Below are positions 47,750 to 60,885 of a stretch of DNA of 64,000 bases, in pieces (position 1 is the first letter of the stretch; each line of letters begins with the position of its first letter). This DNA comes from Pithys albifrons albifrons. Its lineage: Eukaryota > Chordata > Aves > Passeriformes > Thamnophilidae. The notes below the pieces were generated by a model, which had not been told where the DNA came from, searched no databases, and saw only the letters and a list, made by a program, of their open reading frames with translations. The stretch is taken from contig NC_092458.1 in the NCBI RefSeq assembly GCF_047495875.1, positions 112,331,727 to 112,395,726 of the forward strand. Direction: 5' to 3'. Made by a program: the position numbers and the translations under genes.

Positions 47750-49580
47750 CTGGGAAGGAGAAAAGCAAGAGTGGTTTGCTTGGCCTCTATTTTCCAAATG
47801 GGTACGTCCCTTAAGAGATTCTGAGATTCAATAGGTAACTAAAAATCAAAAGAAACTTTGCATTTGTCTCCTTGGGGATTGATTTTTTTTTTCCCATCCT
47901 CTCAATTTAGCCATGGCAGGACTTCTGATTTTTTCACATTGCCCAGTGCTTGTAACCTGTATGCTTGTGCCCTGTGTACTCATGTGAGCTAAATCAGTTC
48001 TTTTGGGTATGCTCTGACCTTCTTGTTGCCAGGGGAGGGCAGTGAAATGGTGAGACTGAAAATGACAACCAAGCATTTATCTGCACTTTTCCATATTTCA
48101 TAGAAATTCCTGTGTAGGCTGTACTTGCAAGAATCGGATGTATGGTTGGTTTCAGTGTTATTTTAACTACAATATATATTCTTCACTTATCTTTCATCTC
48201 TTTATTGGTGTTCTAAAAGAGTCCCCATACACTTTCTCATGTGAAACTTTCAGTTATGGTTCAGGCACCCAAAACCAGGAGAATTCACTGGCTTTTACTA
48301 TGGCAGTATTAGTGTAGCTAACTTTCCTCTCCTGATGACCCAGTAATTTTCAGACACTTCAAAGACTCAGAAGAGGTTTCATTTTCACAGTGCAGACAAC
48401 AAGTAAGAGTTTAGTGGCTCTTTTGACAGCTTCGGAGGTGCACAGAGCACAGTGGTTCCTGTAAGGGGAATAATGGGAGCTGCCAGTTCACAGTCTCTGC
48501 AGCTCGTTGAAGCAATCAAAATCCTTACTATTAGCAAACAGCAGTTCACTGTCCCAGCCACATTTACTGAAAATGTGCACACTCTGGGTGAGAAAAGACA
48601 TTTGTTTCCAGAGCTGATTGCAAACTTCATGAGGAAGGCACTGCATCTGTGACAGGTGCTGGCTTGAGAGCTCAGGCACGTGTACAGCCATTCACAAAGG
48701 ATGCACAATTCAGAGAGCAAAGAAATACTTTTTTCCCCTTCGCCTTCCACTTTCTTGTATCTCATGCCAATCCCAAAGCAATCACTTCTCCTGCAGAGAA
48801 AGCAACATGTTCTTCGAAGTCCACTGAGCTTTGGGTCTGTCAGTGGAGTGTAATCCTTGTCACTCAGCCTTCACAGCGAAGCCTCTGGATACATATTCAG
48901 GAGCAAACAAGATTGGATGTTTCTCTGAGGTTTATTCCTCAGAAATAGGGCAGTGAACAGCCTTTTTATTGCATGTACATTCTCAACAGGCACTGGAGAT
49001 AAGTGACACAGGAAAACATTGAGAGTGCAGTGGAGCACCCCCAGCAAATTCACTGTGTTACTTAAAATAGGGTTTAAAAGAGGAAAAAATCCCCTATTTC
49101 AACCATATAAAAGGAAAAACAAAACCAAAAGCAAGAAGCAAAGTCCGTCTTGCTGAGTAAATCTATATAAGTGTCCATTTCTTTTAAGGCAACTGAGACC
49201 TCCTCAGATGGCTCAGCTTTAGTAAATCCATCAGATTCAATAGAGCAGTTAACAAATTTTCATTAAAAGATTGCAAGGCAATCAGGTCTAGAAAAAAGAC
49301 AGATCACAAGATCACACAGGGTGTTCTTCAGTGTTCTGTGTCCTACAAATTTCCTGCTTAAAGAATCTACCTACCTCATGAAAGAAAAAAAAAAAGGATG
49401 TCTTTAGTTCTTGTATATGTTTATATTAAATCAAAAGATTTAAAAGCTGATAAAACGTAGCTATTGAAATCCTGATATTTTTATCCTACTTTGTTTAACA
49501 CAAAAAAAAAGGCATCATGATAAAAATACATACCCAACACAAAACCTGTGTCCTGAGATTGTTTTGGACTGTCACCATCC

Positions 49581-49636
<56 letters not shown>

Positions 49637-50855
49637 TAATAAAGAAAGAAAAATTACAAATAAGGCAAATTCCAGGATTTGCCTTAGTGGAATGCAAATC
49701 ATATTCAATAGCAAGAGAGAAAGTTTAGTTTCACCTAAATCATGTTACAAATGGAAAGCATTACAATCATAGGGGAAAAAACATGTACAGAAGATAAACA
49801 AGTAAGAGCAAGCAGTTACCAGCAACTGATCTATAACTGGATAACACCAGTTATATTCTGTGTTTGCAATAGAGATTCCAAAAATGTGTTCCAGAGGAAC
49901 TACCGAGTCTTCCCAGAACCAAATCCTGACAGTTCCAGCTCTCAGCTCTGCAAATGGAAAGTTGTCCTCTCTTATATCAAGAATAAAAAACCAAATATGG
50001 AAAAAGTAAAAACCAACCTGAAACCCCAAAAGTCCTCTACTGAATTAGAACATAATGCTTTTTTCCATAGTGATCATGGTTTTTATTTTGTTTCATTAAC
50101 CATTTTATTGCTTGAAGCAATTTAGAACTAATTTTGAAGAAAGAAAAAAAAACACAAAGAGCTTGCAAATTTTGTACCTCAAGATATATGGATTCTGCAA
50201 CTGTAAAAAGTCTGGATACCAATCAGTGAAAAGGTGCATCTGTTTTTAAAAATCAATATAACAAAATTAATAATGCCAATCAAATAACACAAAAGCAAGC
50301 AAAGCTTGAGAAATCAACACTCCACTGTTATCTGAGATAATTAAATGTAGAACTTCACAGTATTGCAGTGAATCAACAGACTAACATAGTCAAGTGATCA
50401 AACCCCTTAAACTAACAGACTAGATTACTGCCACTCACTAAGTTAACCCTAGGAGAATTTAGGACAGAGGCAATATCCTTCAAATTCTATTTCCTTACTT
50501 AATAAAAATGCATTTTAAGTGTCTACTAGCTACTTTTCCCTTACACCTTACTATCACTAAACATAAATATGTAGGGTTCATATTCTATCATTCTCTTCTT
50601 CAAAGGACACAGTGGGCTTTAAAGAAGGTATGATACTTAAATTACGCAGCAGCAGCTTAAAATACAACCATTCACCTGAGAGGGTCTGACTCAGTGAGAA
50701 ATTGTGGTTTAAGTTTAGGAAATCATTAAAGAATTCTGTTGGGAATCTCTCATGTGCACAGACAAGTGGAAAACAAGAGGTAACAGTGTAACTCCCCCCT
50801 GCAAAGGCAAAACAGAGAAACAAAAACCCCCAAGAGAATAGGATAAATTGCTTAC
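47750..50855. other. non-coding between candidate minus-strand exons
   Basis: Contains the AT microsatellite and AT-rich DNA. A 126-codon minus frame at 48385-48765 has no supporting splice or homology signal. Confidence 0.4.
49583..49632. repeat. (AT)n microsatellite, 25 units
   Basis: About 50 bases of uninterrupted AT dinucleotides; probably length-polymorphic. Confidence 0.97.
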
Positions 50856-51164
50856 TGCTTCACTTCTTGGGATCTTCCCAGTGGTAAAGATCCCAGCCAC
50901 TGTGGAATTGCTGCCACACACATGAGTTCCATTCAGGTTTATGTTGGCTTCCCCAGTCACACAGATCTTTAATTCCTTCTTCTGCTGCATGACCTGTTCA
51001 AGGAAACAACTTAAAGTGACTTCAGCTATGTCTGTGGGTAACAAGATTTTTCTTTTCCCTTTGCTGGTCTTTACTTCTTGAGAAGGCACATCCTGCTCAT
51101 TCCAGCTCTGGATCCATTTCAGCATTTCAGGGTCATTTAATTTCTCAGGTCCAGATACAGTCAT
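50856..51164 (-). other. candidate first coding exon of an unidentified gene (103 codons)
   Basis: An ATG at 51162-51164 opens a 103-codon frame that ends exactly at a GTAAGC donor in phase 0. The frame is closed by a stop shortly upstream of the ATG, as for a first coding exon. The product contains KLNDPEMLKWIQSWNEQ, a Lys-rich patch (SKGKRKILLPTD), a helical-looking VTLSCFLEQVMQQKKELKIC and NLNGTHVCGSNST with two glycosylation sites. No signal peptide or known domain is seen. Its phase 0 end does not fit the phase 1 entry of the segment at 47598-47749, so an exon between them would be needed, or the two are unrelated. Confidence 0.35.
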
Positions 51165-54100
51165 GTCAGGATGATCAGGGTGATTTTAAAGACAGTCAAT
51201 AAGCTAAGATTTAGGTGAATATTATCTGGAAAGTTTGTGTCATCTTCCAGTTAAATCAGGGGTACAAGTTCTGTTGTAACCGAAACAAGTTTTACTCTTA
51301 CAACCAAACCTTATTTCTAGGTATGCATTTTATGGAGACTTATCCTGTCTTTAATACTTAAAAATGGTTTCCTGGTAGGATCTGTTGCCAGTTTGGAGGG
51401 AAATTTAAATATAAGCCCATACAAACTCTACTGTTTTTTACACTATATGAAAATAATTTAATTTTAAAGTCTTTTTTTTTCTCATATTAATCTTAGGTTC
51501 AAATGAGGTCTAGATTTATATCCCTTTCAAAGCATATAATACTGTTTTCAATAGTTACACAGGAAAAGGGCTGCATTCTGCATTTCTCCAGTGCCAAACA
51601 TAACAGTAGCCATTTCCTTTTTGTGATAACAGATAACAAGACTTCCAAAGCCACAAAGTGAGAAGAACTAATAAAGACCAGGCATTATCCACCCTATGTT
51701 TCTATTAAAAGTTCTATAAGTATCACACAAGCCTCATCAGAGCAGAACACAATAGTTTCCCCAACACAAAAGCAAATATACAGGGACCGAGCAGATGGAG
51801 ACTTCTGCAGGAAGTTTGTATTTCTCTTTGCCTTCAAGGCTACATTGAGACTTTCCATTGTGTTCACTGATCTCACGTGGAAAGGTAAATGAACAATATT
51901 CCAATTTAAACCTCTCTTGTAGCTAGAGTGGCTGCACCTAAATAAGAAGTCTGGAGCAAATTTTGGCCCTAACTAGCTGAGGATAATGCACCTTTACTCC
52001 TCCAAACACCACTTCAGCCTCCTCTTAGGGGAACAAAATTTCAGAACAGTGTATTGCTGACAAAGTGAGATTAAAAACTCAATAATACGTAATTTACATT
52101 AATTAAAAACTATATATAATATATAATTTCAATTCAGAAATCAGAGACATTTCCTGGATGGATTACAGACTTAGGGGTAAGACAAGATGGGACAGGCAGC
52201 AGGAAGAGGAAAGGAAGATGGGAAGAGAGAGAGCTTCATGTTGCTGCTGCCAAAGCCTTAGGCCTGGATACTTCCTGTCTCATGGAGCTGTACTTTTTTG
52301 AGGAAAGGTATAGTCTTTCTCTGGTGATTGTATAAGCATGTTTTCATCATACTCCTTGAGGGAAATAGTGAAGTAGACATAGCAGTTATTATTTATACAT
52401 TTCAAAAGCTTAAAAGAAAAGGAATACAGTCTGCTGTCAAATTCAGAAATCTATCTCCAGAGGGCAAGAAATGCACATACAACCAAGATGTAAGTAACTT
52501 ACTCTGTTCTTTCATAGATCAAGAATAAAAAACACTTTATAAGGGCACATACCCCAGTAGAAAGAAAGCTCCATAGGCTGGATGGGAAAAGACAGATGTG
52601 TAGATTTTTGAAGTTATTTTTTATGTCTCGGCATCAGCATCCAGGTGAGTCCTTGGCATTCTGTCAAGGTCTAAACTACAAGAGTGTCCAAAGAGTACTG
52701 AATGACAGAGCAATTGAAAGCCAGAACTGAAGAAATACACAACCAGAAAACACCCAACAGGATGAGCTGGAATGAAAAGTCTTCCCACATGTTACCAGTG
52801 CCAGAGGGAAGACAAGAATTCCAAAGGCACTGCCATTGGAGAAGCATTAATCAAACCACATCAGCTCAGTTATCCAGCCAGTCCTGTGGAGAGCCTGATT
52901 GCTGTGCATGCATGTGAATATATACACGTGGATACAGCCATACACTATGAACAAACACATAAGTCTATCAAAAAGCCTTCTTAGTTCACATAATTCCTCA
53001 TTTTTAAGACCTTGGAATTCTTGCTTCAACATAAATTTCCAGGGTTTTAACATCAATTTCAGCCCAATGTGACAGCAAAACAAGCCGCACAGACCAACTC
53101 AAAGCTAACTCAGTAAAAAATTCTGCACCTAAAAGCCCAAATTCATGATCAATATGGAATATCTGTTGAGTAGCTGAAGAAGAAAGCATTGTTTATATTC
53201 TCCAGTAAAAAAGTCATTGGGGAAGACAATTCAGTATTTAAAGCACAAAAAGCAAAGCCTGAGGCAAAAGGACTGCCACTATAATTCCTTACTGAGAGGT
53301 CCAGGGGACAGAATAACTTTTTTTGCCACAAACACGGGGACAGCAAATGATTTCTTTTCCTCCCCCATTTTTCAGGAAGACCTAAGCCCTAAATGCTAGA
53401 AGAGAATTATTCTCCCCTTCCTCTGCAAGCCTGCAAACCACCAGGGTTGCCATGCCATCCCAGTTTGCTTCCCTGTAAATTTTTTCTCCCCTCTCTCTTT
53501 ACCATGTCAGGAACATGTGGTCACCAGAAGAGAAAGAATTAATTACCACTTGGCTTTGTGCAGGATGACTGATGAATATTCATTTGGTACCTCAAATGGA
53601 CTTTGCCTCATGATTAAGGAGGACTTCAGTGAACCAAATATTCCTATCAAATCACATGGTGCTTTATATAACACTTGCCAAGCTAGAGTGGAAAAACTAT
53701 CACTTGCAAAAGAAGGGGGAAAGGGAAAGGGGCTGTGCTGATTTTGAACAACTTAAAACAGTCCAAGGCTTTGACTCACAATCCCTGTCAGACTTGACTG
53801 TGGAAGGAAAGGCTTAACTGAAGAGGCTGCTGCCCCCTTGGATGGGCCAGAAAAGGATGGCACTGCCAAGAGAGTAGTGAGTTTGTGGTCAGCAAGTATA
53901 CAGTAAGCAATTTAGTTAAACAAGCACTATTTAGAAATCCTCATTAACATCAATTTTGAAGGATTTCAGTGCTCCCAGGCAGGAAAGTTAGTTGCCATCA
54001 TAAAGAAGGAACATTTTTACACGAAAATAGCCACATAAGCCTTTTGTCAATAGAACAATGCTGGCAGTGTTACAGATTATTTGAGGACAACTTTCTTTTC

Positions 54101-55984
54101 AGAACCAAATATATTAACTATATTTATTCACTTTTAGGGATGGACTCCTTGTACGACTGTGTTAATAACAAAAGGCACCTTTTAGTTGACTGAAGTTTGT
54201 ATCTTTAAGCTTGGTTTGAAAACATTAAAGATGCACTTCACCACTCTGTCATTAACAGCTGTTTTCTACTCCTTTCAGTGGAATGGCCATGCAAGCAGTT
54301 TCTTCATCATTTCTTAATACTCTTGGTGAGTAATAACTTTAAAAAACCACACTAATTTAAAAAAAAAACCCAAACAAACAGAAATTATCCATAGGCCATC
54401 TGTATTTTTCCACTGCATTTTTAAGGAAAAAAAACATGAATGAAGACATGAAGCTGTTTAAACTTTTCAGATGTAAATAAGAAGTTACATAAGAGGCATC
54501 ATCTTGGCAGCACTGGGCACACACCCTTCTCATGTCTCTGTTCAGAACAGGGCTGGGAACTAACCTGAGCCAGATACTTCCTGATAAAGAGTGAGAATTT
54601 GGTAAATAGCACTTACTGAAACTATGCCCTGGCATAATACCAGCTGTGCCAGGAGTGGTTCAGTGGTTTGCTCTGAGAGAAGGAAGCTGGGACTTGCCAA
54701 AACCTGTGAATTTACTGAATTCAGAGTTCCTGGCAAGTACCAAAGTTAAAAACACAGGTGCTTCCCTCCATTAACCCAACACGCTCGGGAAACCACGTGA
54801 ACACTTACAGCTACTAGAAAAAGCTTATTTCTGACCGTTTTTGTTATCACAGGGGAGTTCCACAGAAATGTTTCTAACCAAAAGTCAAGAAAGCTTTGTA
54901 AAAAACATTACAGAAAATATTTCATAAATGTTAACCCACAGGAGAATGCAATGACAGCAGGAATAAAAGTCTATATATTAACACAACCAGGCTATAGATG
55001 AAAAGGGATACACTTTGGAGAAACCAGATCCCTTGAAGTCTGCTCCCTATGCTAAGAGAATTTAGTCACCATGGCCAACACCTGCAGTATAATACTGGGA
55101 AATGGGAGGGCTTTTTCAGGTTTTATTACTTTTCACCAATTGTTAAAAGGTAAAATGTCTTTTTTTTTCCTTAGTTAAGTTCCTCGTTGTTGTAGCTGTA
55201 TGATTATGTTTGAGAACACTCTTCCAAAAGGCTCAAGAACCAGAAGAGGAAATATTACAAACTGCTTTTATTCTGATAGATTTTCAAATAATTTTCATTC
55301 TACTGGTGGAAGGATAGGAGAATCTTTTAACTTTTGGCCTTAAGTGCATTAGTACACCTTCTGTAGAATTTACATCTCACCCCCACAGATGCAAAGATCA
55401 GCCCTAAGACATGCAGAGTCTTGAGCACACATGTAAAATACATCCTCCTTGCACCCAGTCATCATCATCCTATTCAGCCTCTTGTCACAGCCCCAGGACA
55501 AGCCACCAGCCCCAACTCAAAGAACCTTCCCCTCAAAATTTGTGTTTGCTAATGTTTCATAATTCTCACACCAGAAGTTTAAGTAGTCTGTTAACTGCTA
55601 GACCTTTCTCCCTCAATTTTCTTTTCAAAGCCTTTTGAAAGTGCTGCACAGCCTTGACCCACTTCCCATTTTGAACATGACCATACTTTCCCTTCTAGAA
55701 ACACAGAATGTTTCTATCTTTCACGAACATTTTATGTTTGTGTCACATCTTACTCTTGAAAAATCTTGTTGGGACCCAGGATTACCATAAGTGACTATCA
55801 CAGCGGCACTACAATGAAAAAAAATATCTTGATTCAAATGCTGTGTTGTTTCCTTGATTCCTGACCAGAGATCCTTGTATTAATTTTCATCTGCACTGTG
55901 CTTGGCTGCAAAACTGTGAACCACTGTGATGTCCCTCTCATCCAGTCTTTGTCTTGCTTGTTTTTAAGCTGATTATAAGCTAAG
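51165..55984. other. non-coding, nothing recognised
   Basis: AT-rich sequence with no exon, RNA gene or classified repeat that I can support. Confidence 0.45.
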
Positions 55985-56100
55985 GACAGGGCAAGGTCTG
56001 ACTTCATGGTGTGCCTGCCCATGGCAGAGGGGTTGGAACTAAATGATCTTTGAAGTCCCTTCCAACCCAAACCATTCTATGGTTTTATTCTACAATTCTC
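55985..56100 (+). repeat. CR1 LINE 3' end, sense orientation
   Basis: About 115 bases ending CCCTTCCAACCCAAACCATT then CTATGGTTTTATTCTACAAT, the sense-strand CR1 terminus; strongly 5'-truncated. Confidence 0.9.
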
Positions 56101-57340
56101 TGGTGCTTAAAACATGGTGGGTCACTTACTTAGGTTTTTTTTGATATGTCATACAAAGAGGAACAACTCCTAGTCACAGCGGGCTTGCAAATCCACTTAG
56201 AGTAAGTGGATTACAGTAAGGCTTTTATAACATCAATGATTGCTCTATTGCAGAACATTTAGGTTATGCTTATTTCTATTATTTTGCCTTTGAATTAAAC
56301 AGTTGGAGCAGACAGCCAAGGAAAACACAGGTGTTATTTCTAATAATCCAATTCCAGAGCAAGTTAATGAGAGAAATAAGTAGTTTAACAGCTTTTAGAA
56401 ATTGAATTAGACTTTTTTAACAAGAAATTCCATGGTCAATTCATTAATTATCTTGGTATTCTGAGATCTCAGATTTGGAGCCTTCCTCCTGCATTAGAAA
56501 CACCATCAGCTCAGTCTGTATCTATAAGCAAATCCTGCACGTGCCTATGGATAGTGGATAAGATATGCCCTTGTGACAGATCAACCTCAACCAACAGCCA
56601 AACACCCACCCTGACTCCTCTCACTCCTTTCCTGCAGGATGGGGAAAAAATAAAAGGAAGGCAAGACTTATGAATTGAGATAATGATGGCTTGAAAGGGA
56701 AAGCTGTGATGCATGCAAAGAAACATTCCCTAGTTCCCATCAGCAGGCAGATTCTTTAGCTACCTTTTGGGAAGCTACACCTCAATATGCACAACAGCTG
56801 CCTGGGAGGACTGCCATAACCATAAATAACTGCCCTTCCTGTCCCTGTCACCAAGGTTTTAATGCTGAGCATGACATCGAATGGTCAGTTTGGGTAGCTG
56901 TGTCTACTCTGTCCCCTCCCAAGCTCCAGGTCATCCCCAGCTGAGTCCTCTGGGAGGGCCTGAGGGAGAGAAAAGCCTGGAGAGAAAGCAAATACTGTTC
57001 AACAACAGCCAAAAAAGTGATGTGTCATCAACCTTGTCTTGCCCACAAATGCAAAGCACAGTACCATGAGGGCTGCCCTCGAGAATATGAGTCCATCCTA
57101 GCCAGATCCAGTACAATCTCAGCCCTTATTCCATACTATTCATATCATGTGTGACCTGAGAATCATCTGATATCTTGAAGTATCCTCTGTCCCATTCATA
57201 CGTTATTTAATTTCTATACCCTAAATGAACCTTTTCATTTTATCTATTTCTCTTCCCTGAAATTCCTCTTACAAACACTTACATTACATATTTAAACCAT
57301 CTTTATATTCAATAGTCAGCTTTATGCATCCTCTATGAAC
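56101..57340. other. non-coding, nothing recognised
   Basis: AT-rich, no supported feature. Confidence 0.4.
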
Positions 57341-58271
57341 ACTATATCTTTATATATGCCAAGGGACAAGATATTATCCCCTCATTCCGTGCTCCCCTTC
57401 CCCCAAATTTCCATAAGGACAGTTGATGACTTTGGTCCTGTCTGTCAAGGAGATCACTCAGGAGAGGAGAACCAGCAATTTGGATTGTTGAGCGCCAAGA
57501 CCCCTTGGGGTGGGACAGTGCTGCACTCACATGGTTCCTTGTGGGGCTCATTGTCTGTTGGTTCACATGATTCCTGCTGTATCACTTCCTGTAGCGTACA
57601 AATCAAATAATGGATTATCTTGCCCTGGGGATAAATCTCCTTGAGGGATACAGCAGATTTCCACTTTCTCCTGCACCACCCACAAAGGGCACCTGGGGCC
57701 CTGAGCAAAGACAATCCCACAAATGCACTTTCCTTTTGCCAAGGTAGAGCAACCCACACTGCTTTTCCCAGTCACCTATATCTACTATGGGGATCTCATC
57801 TCCACCTACAGTGTGTTGGTGCCTGGTTTGGGCAGAACTAGGGCAGTTAGTGGATGTTCTGGTATCATAAATTTAAGTTTTACTGCATCCATTCCCCTTT
57901 GCTCTGAGCATAGCCTGTAACAGCCCATTATATCAGACAGTCTTTCCAAAGGCTTCTGGGTGAGAGGAAACATGGTGTGCCAAATCAGTGCCATGTTTCT
58001 TGGGCCAGGAACACAGACTGGATTCTTCCTGGGGTACCATGACACAGAACTTGACTCTCAAGGCTCAGAATGGCATCAGAAGCAATGGAATGGTGTACAG
58101 GGTATGTCTCCAGTCACCCAATAGATGATTCCACCATGGTAAACACACAGCACTTGCCCTGGAAGGCTCAGAACTGTGGTCCAGAATAGCCAATTTGCCA
58201 AGTCTCACCATATTGATATCCCAGACAGCTCCCTCCCTCTGTTCCAGGGAGACTTTACTCACATGGCTCAC
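57341..58271 (-). other. minus-strand ORF-rich patch, possibly degraded retroviral internal sequence
   Basis: Several overlapping minus-strand frames are interrupted by stops and frame changes (57342-57566, 57454-57759, 57563-57775, 57806-58045, 58065-58271), with higher GC than the surroundings. Products are Trp/Cys-rich and Pro-rich, and adjacent frames look like pieces of one broken reading frame. An LTR end lies directly to the right. I infer an old, decayed ERV coding remnant, but no motif proves a specific viral gene, and the neighbouring LTR is on the other strand. Confidence 0.3.
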
Positions 58272-58329
58272 TAGATTGCAGTGCTCGTTTCACAGCCTCA
58301 ACAGTCAGGGCCCATTCCTTATTCACAAA

Positions 58330-58472
58330 CCCATTTTTTCATTGTAACTCTCCCAGTTATTATCCTTATTTTGAATTCTTCAAGCATTTTCATCCTATTT
58401 TTTCCCCATGCCCTGTAGAGGAGTGTGGTGAAAGGTGGGCATCTGGCTGCTGGCCAAGGTTAACCCACCACA
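58330..58472 (+). mobile_element. ERV LTR 3' end fragment
   Basis: Resembles the right end of the LTR at 29.75-30.98 kb: a TTATCCTTATTTTGAATTC block, CATCCTATTTTTTCCCC, GAGGAGTGTGGTGAAAGGTG and the terminus GGCCAAGGTTAACCCACCAC. A primer binding site follows, so this was a 5' LTR. The left boundary is unclear. Confidence 0.6.
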
Positions 58473-58482
58473 GTCCTCTTTT

Positions 58483-58499
58483 TGGCACCCAACATGGGG
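58483..58499 (+). other. decayed retroviral primer binding site (Lys type)
   Basis: TGGCACCCAACATGGGG lies 10 bases after the LTR end. It equals the tRNA-Lys(1,2) type site TGGCGCCCAACGTGGGG except for two changes, both CpG to CpA, as expected from methylated-CpG deamination. Confidence 0.6.
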
Positions 58500-59527
58500 T
58501 ATGCAGATTTTAACCTGTAATGTCCTAATCTGCAGTCAAATGCTGCTGGCCCAGGTCAATCCAGCACAACCCAAACCTGCTCCCTTTAAGACATTTCTCC
58601 TAGCTAGAGAAGGCTTTTGCCTAGAGCAAAGGTCAGGCTTGCCTCAGATGACCTCTTCTCTGAGTTTTTGAGTATAATATCATAGAACAATGCAAAGCTG
58701 CTGAGAAATGCATGTGACTAGCACTTCTGCCCACAAGGACAAGACAGCCTATCAAGGTGTTGAACACATTCAGTGAAACTTGGTTAAATAAATAATCTTT
58801 TACATCAACCTTTGCCCAATCAAAGTCCAGCCTTACTTATAGGTACAGCCACAGGAGAAACAGTAAAAGAGAACTCTTGTGAAGGCTGCTCAACATAGAT
58901 ACACAGGTAAGAAATTCCTTTTTACCTAATCCCTCTTTCCTGAGAAAACTCCTTCTTACAATCTAAATAACTCTGCATGTAAAGCTTTCAGGGATTAAAA
59001 GGAATAGCATGCAGTGCACTGTAACCTCCCTCTCTTTCTAAATATGAAGAAATAACCTTTCCCATAAAACCCTACTGTTTCTTCAGTTTTGTGTAGCACT
59101 GGGTTTCAGTGTTAGTATCGGGAAGTAGCAGAGATTCTTAGTATTTGTCATGAAAAACTGCTTTGAATTGTACTTGCAATCAATACAGTCTGTGTTCCAA
59201 ACAATGTCCAGATAACAGGGCAGTTCATCCCTTTATGGAGTTGCTATCACAGAACAATTTGACTGCCAGCACATCTATAAAACTGACTTATAGTTAGTAA
59301 AGAGAGGCAGAAAAAAACACCTTTCCAGTAAAATACAAACCAACTTTGCCAATTACCTGGACTTTTCAACTGGAAGTTGTCTTCATTTGTCTTGTTCTCC
59401 TGTCCTCATGGATATTTGGCAGAGTTTCTAAGACAACTCATTTTGGAGGTGTCCCTGGTCACACCTGCTGTTTACTTTTAGCATGTGATATTCCTGCATG
59501 ATACGTTTCACCCAAAACAGTTTCATT
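58500..59527. other. non-coding, LTR-like debris then unique DNA
   Basis: A second LTR-end-like string (CTGGCCCAGGTCAATCCAGC) lies at about 58547, so the retroviral part is rearranged. No leader-gag coding sequence is recognised after it. Confidence 0.35.
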
Positions 59528-60325
59528 GCATCATAAAACCATCCAAGATTTTAGGTGGGAAGGGACTTTTGCAGGTTGTCTGGTTCAATGTCACAGAGAG
59601 AACAGGACCACCTTCGATCAGGTTGCTCAGGGTCCAATCCAGGTATCTCCAAGGATGAAGATTTCACAGCCCTTGTGGGCATCTGTTCTAATAGTACCTG
59701 ACAGGCTGTCCTTATGGCTGTCTAGTTCGAATTTCTCTTGCTGCAGCCTGTGTCTGCTGCCTCTCATCCTACCACCTGTTAACTTCCAAGAGTCTGTTTT
59801 CTCAACACAATCCAGTTAGGCAGTTGGAAAGAAATCAGTAAGATCTGCCCTTTACTTTCTCTTCCCCAGGCTGAACAAACCCAGCTGTCTCTCAGTCTCC
59901 TTAAACACTGTGTGCTCCAAAACCTAACCCCCCTCAGTGGACTGGTTCCAATATGTCAGTTGGGGGAGATCAAAACTAGAGACAGTATTCACATGAGGTG
60001 TCCCAAGTGCCAAAGAGAGGGGAACAGTCCCTGTCATTGACCTGCTGGTGACATCTGACACCACCCAGTGCACAGATGATCATCTTCAAGGTTCACCACT
60101 GACTCATGTTGAACTCAGGCACTTGGGTGCTGTCCAGCAATGCTGCCTCCTGGCCAGCCAGCACACAGCCAGCTGCTTATGGGCAGACAGCTGTGCATGG
60201 TCTAGATACAGATTTTTTTTTTTGCCTGTCACAGAGCCAGTCCACTCCTCATGTAAAGTTATCTGGGTCAGCAGGTATCACAAAAATCAGTACATCCACC
60301 CTCCAATGCAAACCCTGCACTCATT
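59528..60325 (-). repeat. CR1 LINE fragment, about 0.8 kb
   Basis: Antisense CR1 starting near the terminus (CATAAAACCATCCAAGATTT, GGTGGGAAGGGACTTTTGCA) and running through CTTCCCCAGGCTGAACAAAC into the upstream part. Diverged, so relatively old. Confidence 0.85.
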
Positions 60326-60474
60326 AACACTCCAGTTACAATGCCTTCTCTTGAAACTTAATTTGTTTAGCTAGCATAACTAAGAACAGGAAAACCTGGT
60401 TAGCACAAGGAGGCCCTTCCTTTATCCCACCTGCTCATCCATCTGCAGGTGTTGCCTGGAGAAGTTCCATCCCT

Positions 60475-60885
60475 GAAGACTTAACAAAAGGCCGAGGGAG
60501 CTGGGCCTGCCCAGAGTGGAGACGTGAATGCTCAGGGGAAACTTACTGATGCATAAAAACACCTGAAGGAGGGTGCAAAGATTATGGAGCTGGGATCTTT
60601 TCAGTGGTGCCCAGGACAGGAGGTGATGGGCACAAACTGCAACATAGGAAGCTCCACCTGAATGAATGTAAGGACACTATTTTTACTATGAGAGCAACTG
60701 AGCACTGGCATAGGTTGCCCAGAGAGGTAGTGGATCCTCCCTCCTTGGGAGATATGCAAGAGTTGTCTGGACTTTGTCCATGGGAACTGGCTGTAGATGG
60801 CCCTACTTGAGCTGGGAGGTCAGACCACATGTCCTCCCGAGCTCCCTTCCAACCCTGACCATTCTGCAATACTGTGAAATTCCAC
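60475..60885 (+). repeat. CR1 LINE 3' fragment, sense orientation
   Basis: Sense CR1 with GGCCGAGGGAGCTGGGCCTG, CATAGGTTGCCCAGAGAGGT and the end CTCCCTTCCAACCCTGACCA. It faces the antisense copy at 59528-60325. Confidence 0.9.

Noticed and set aside
48385..48765. 126-codon minus-strand frame between candidate exons
   Set aside because: Cys-rich but without consistent splice sites or glycosylated Ig features.
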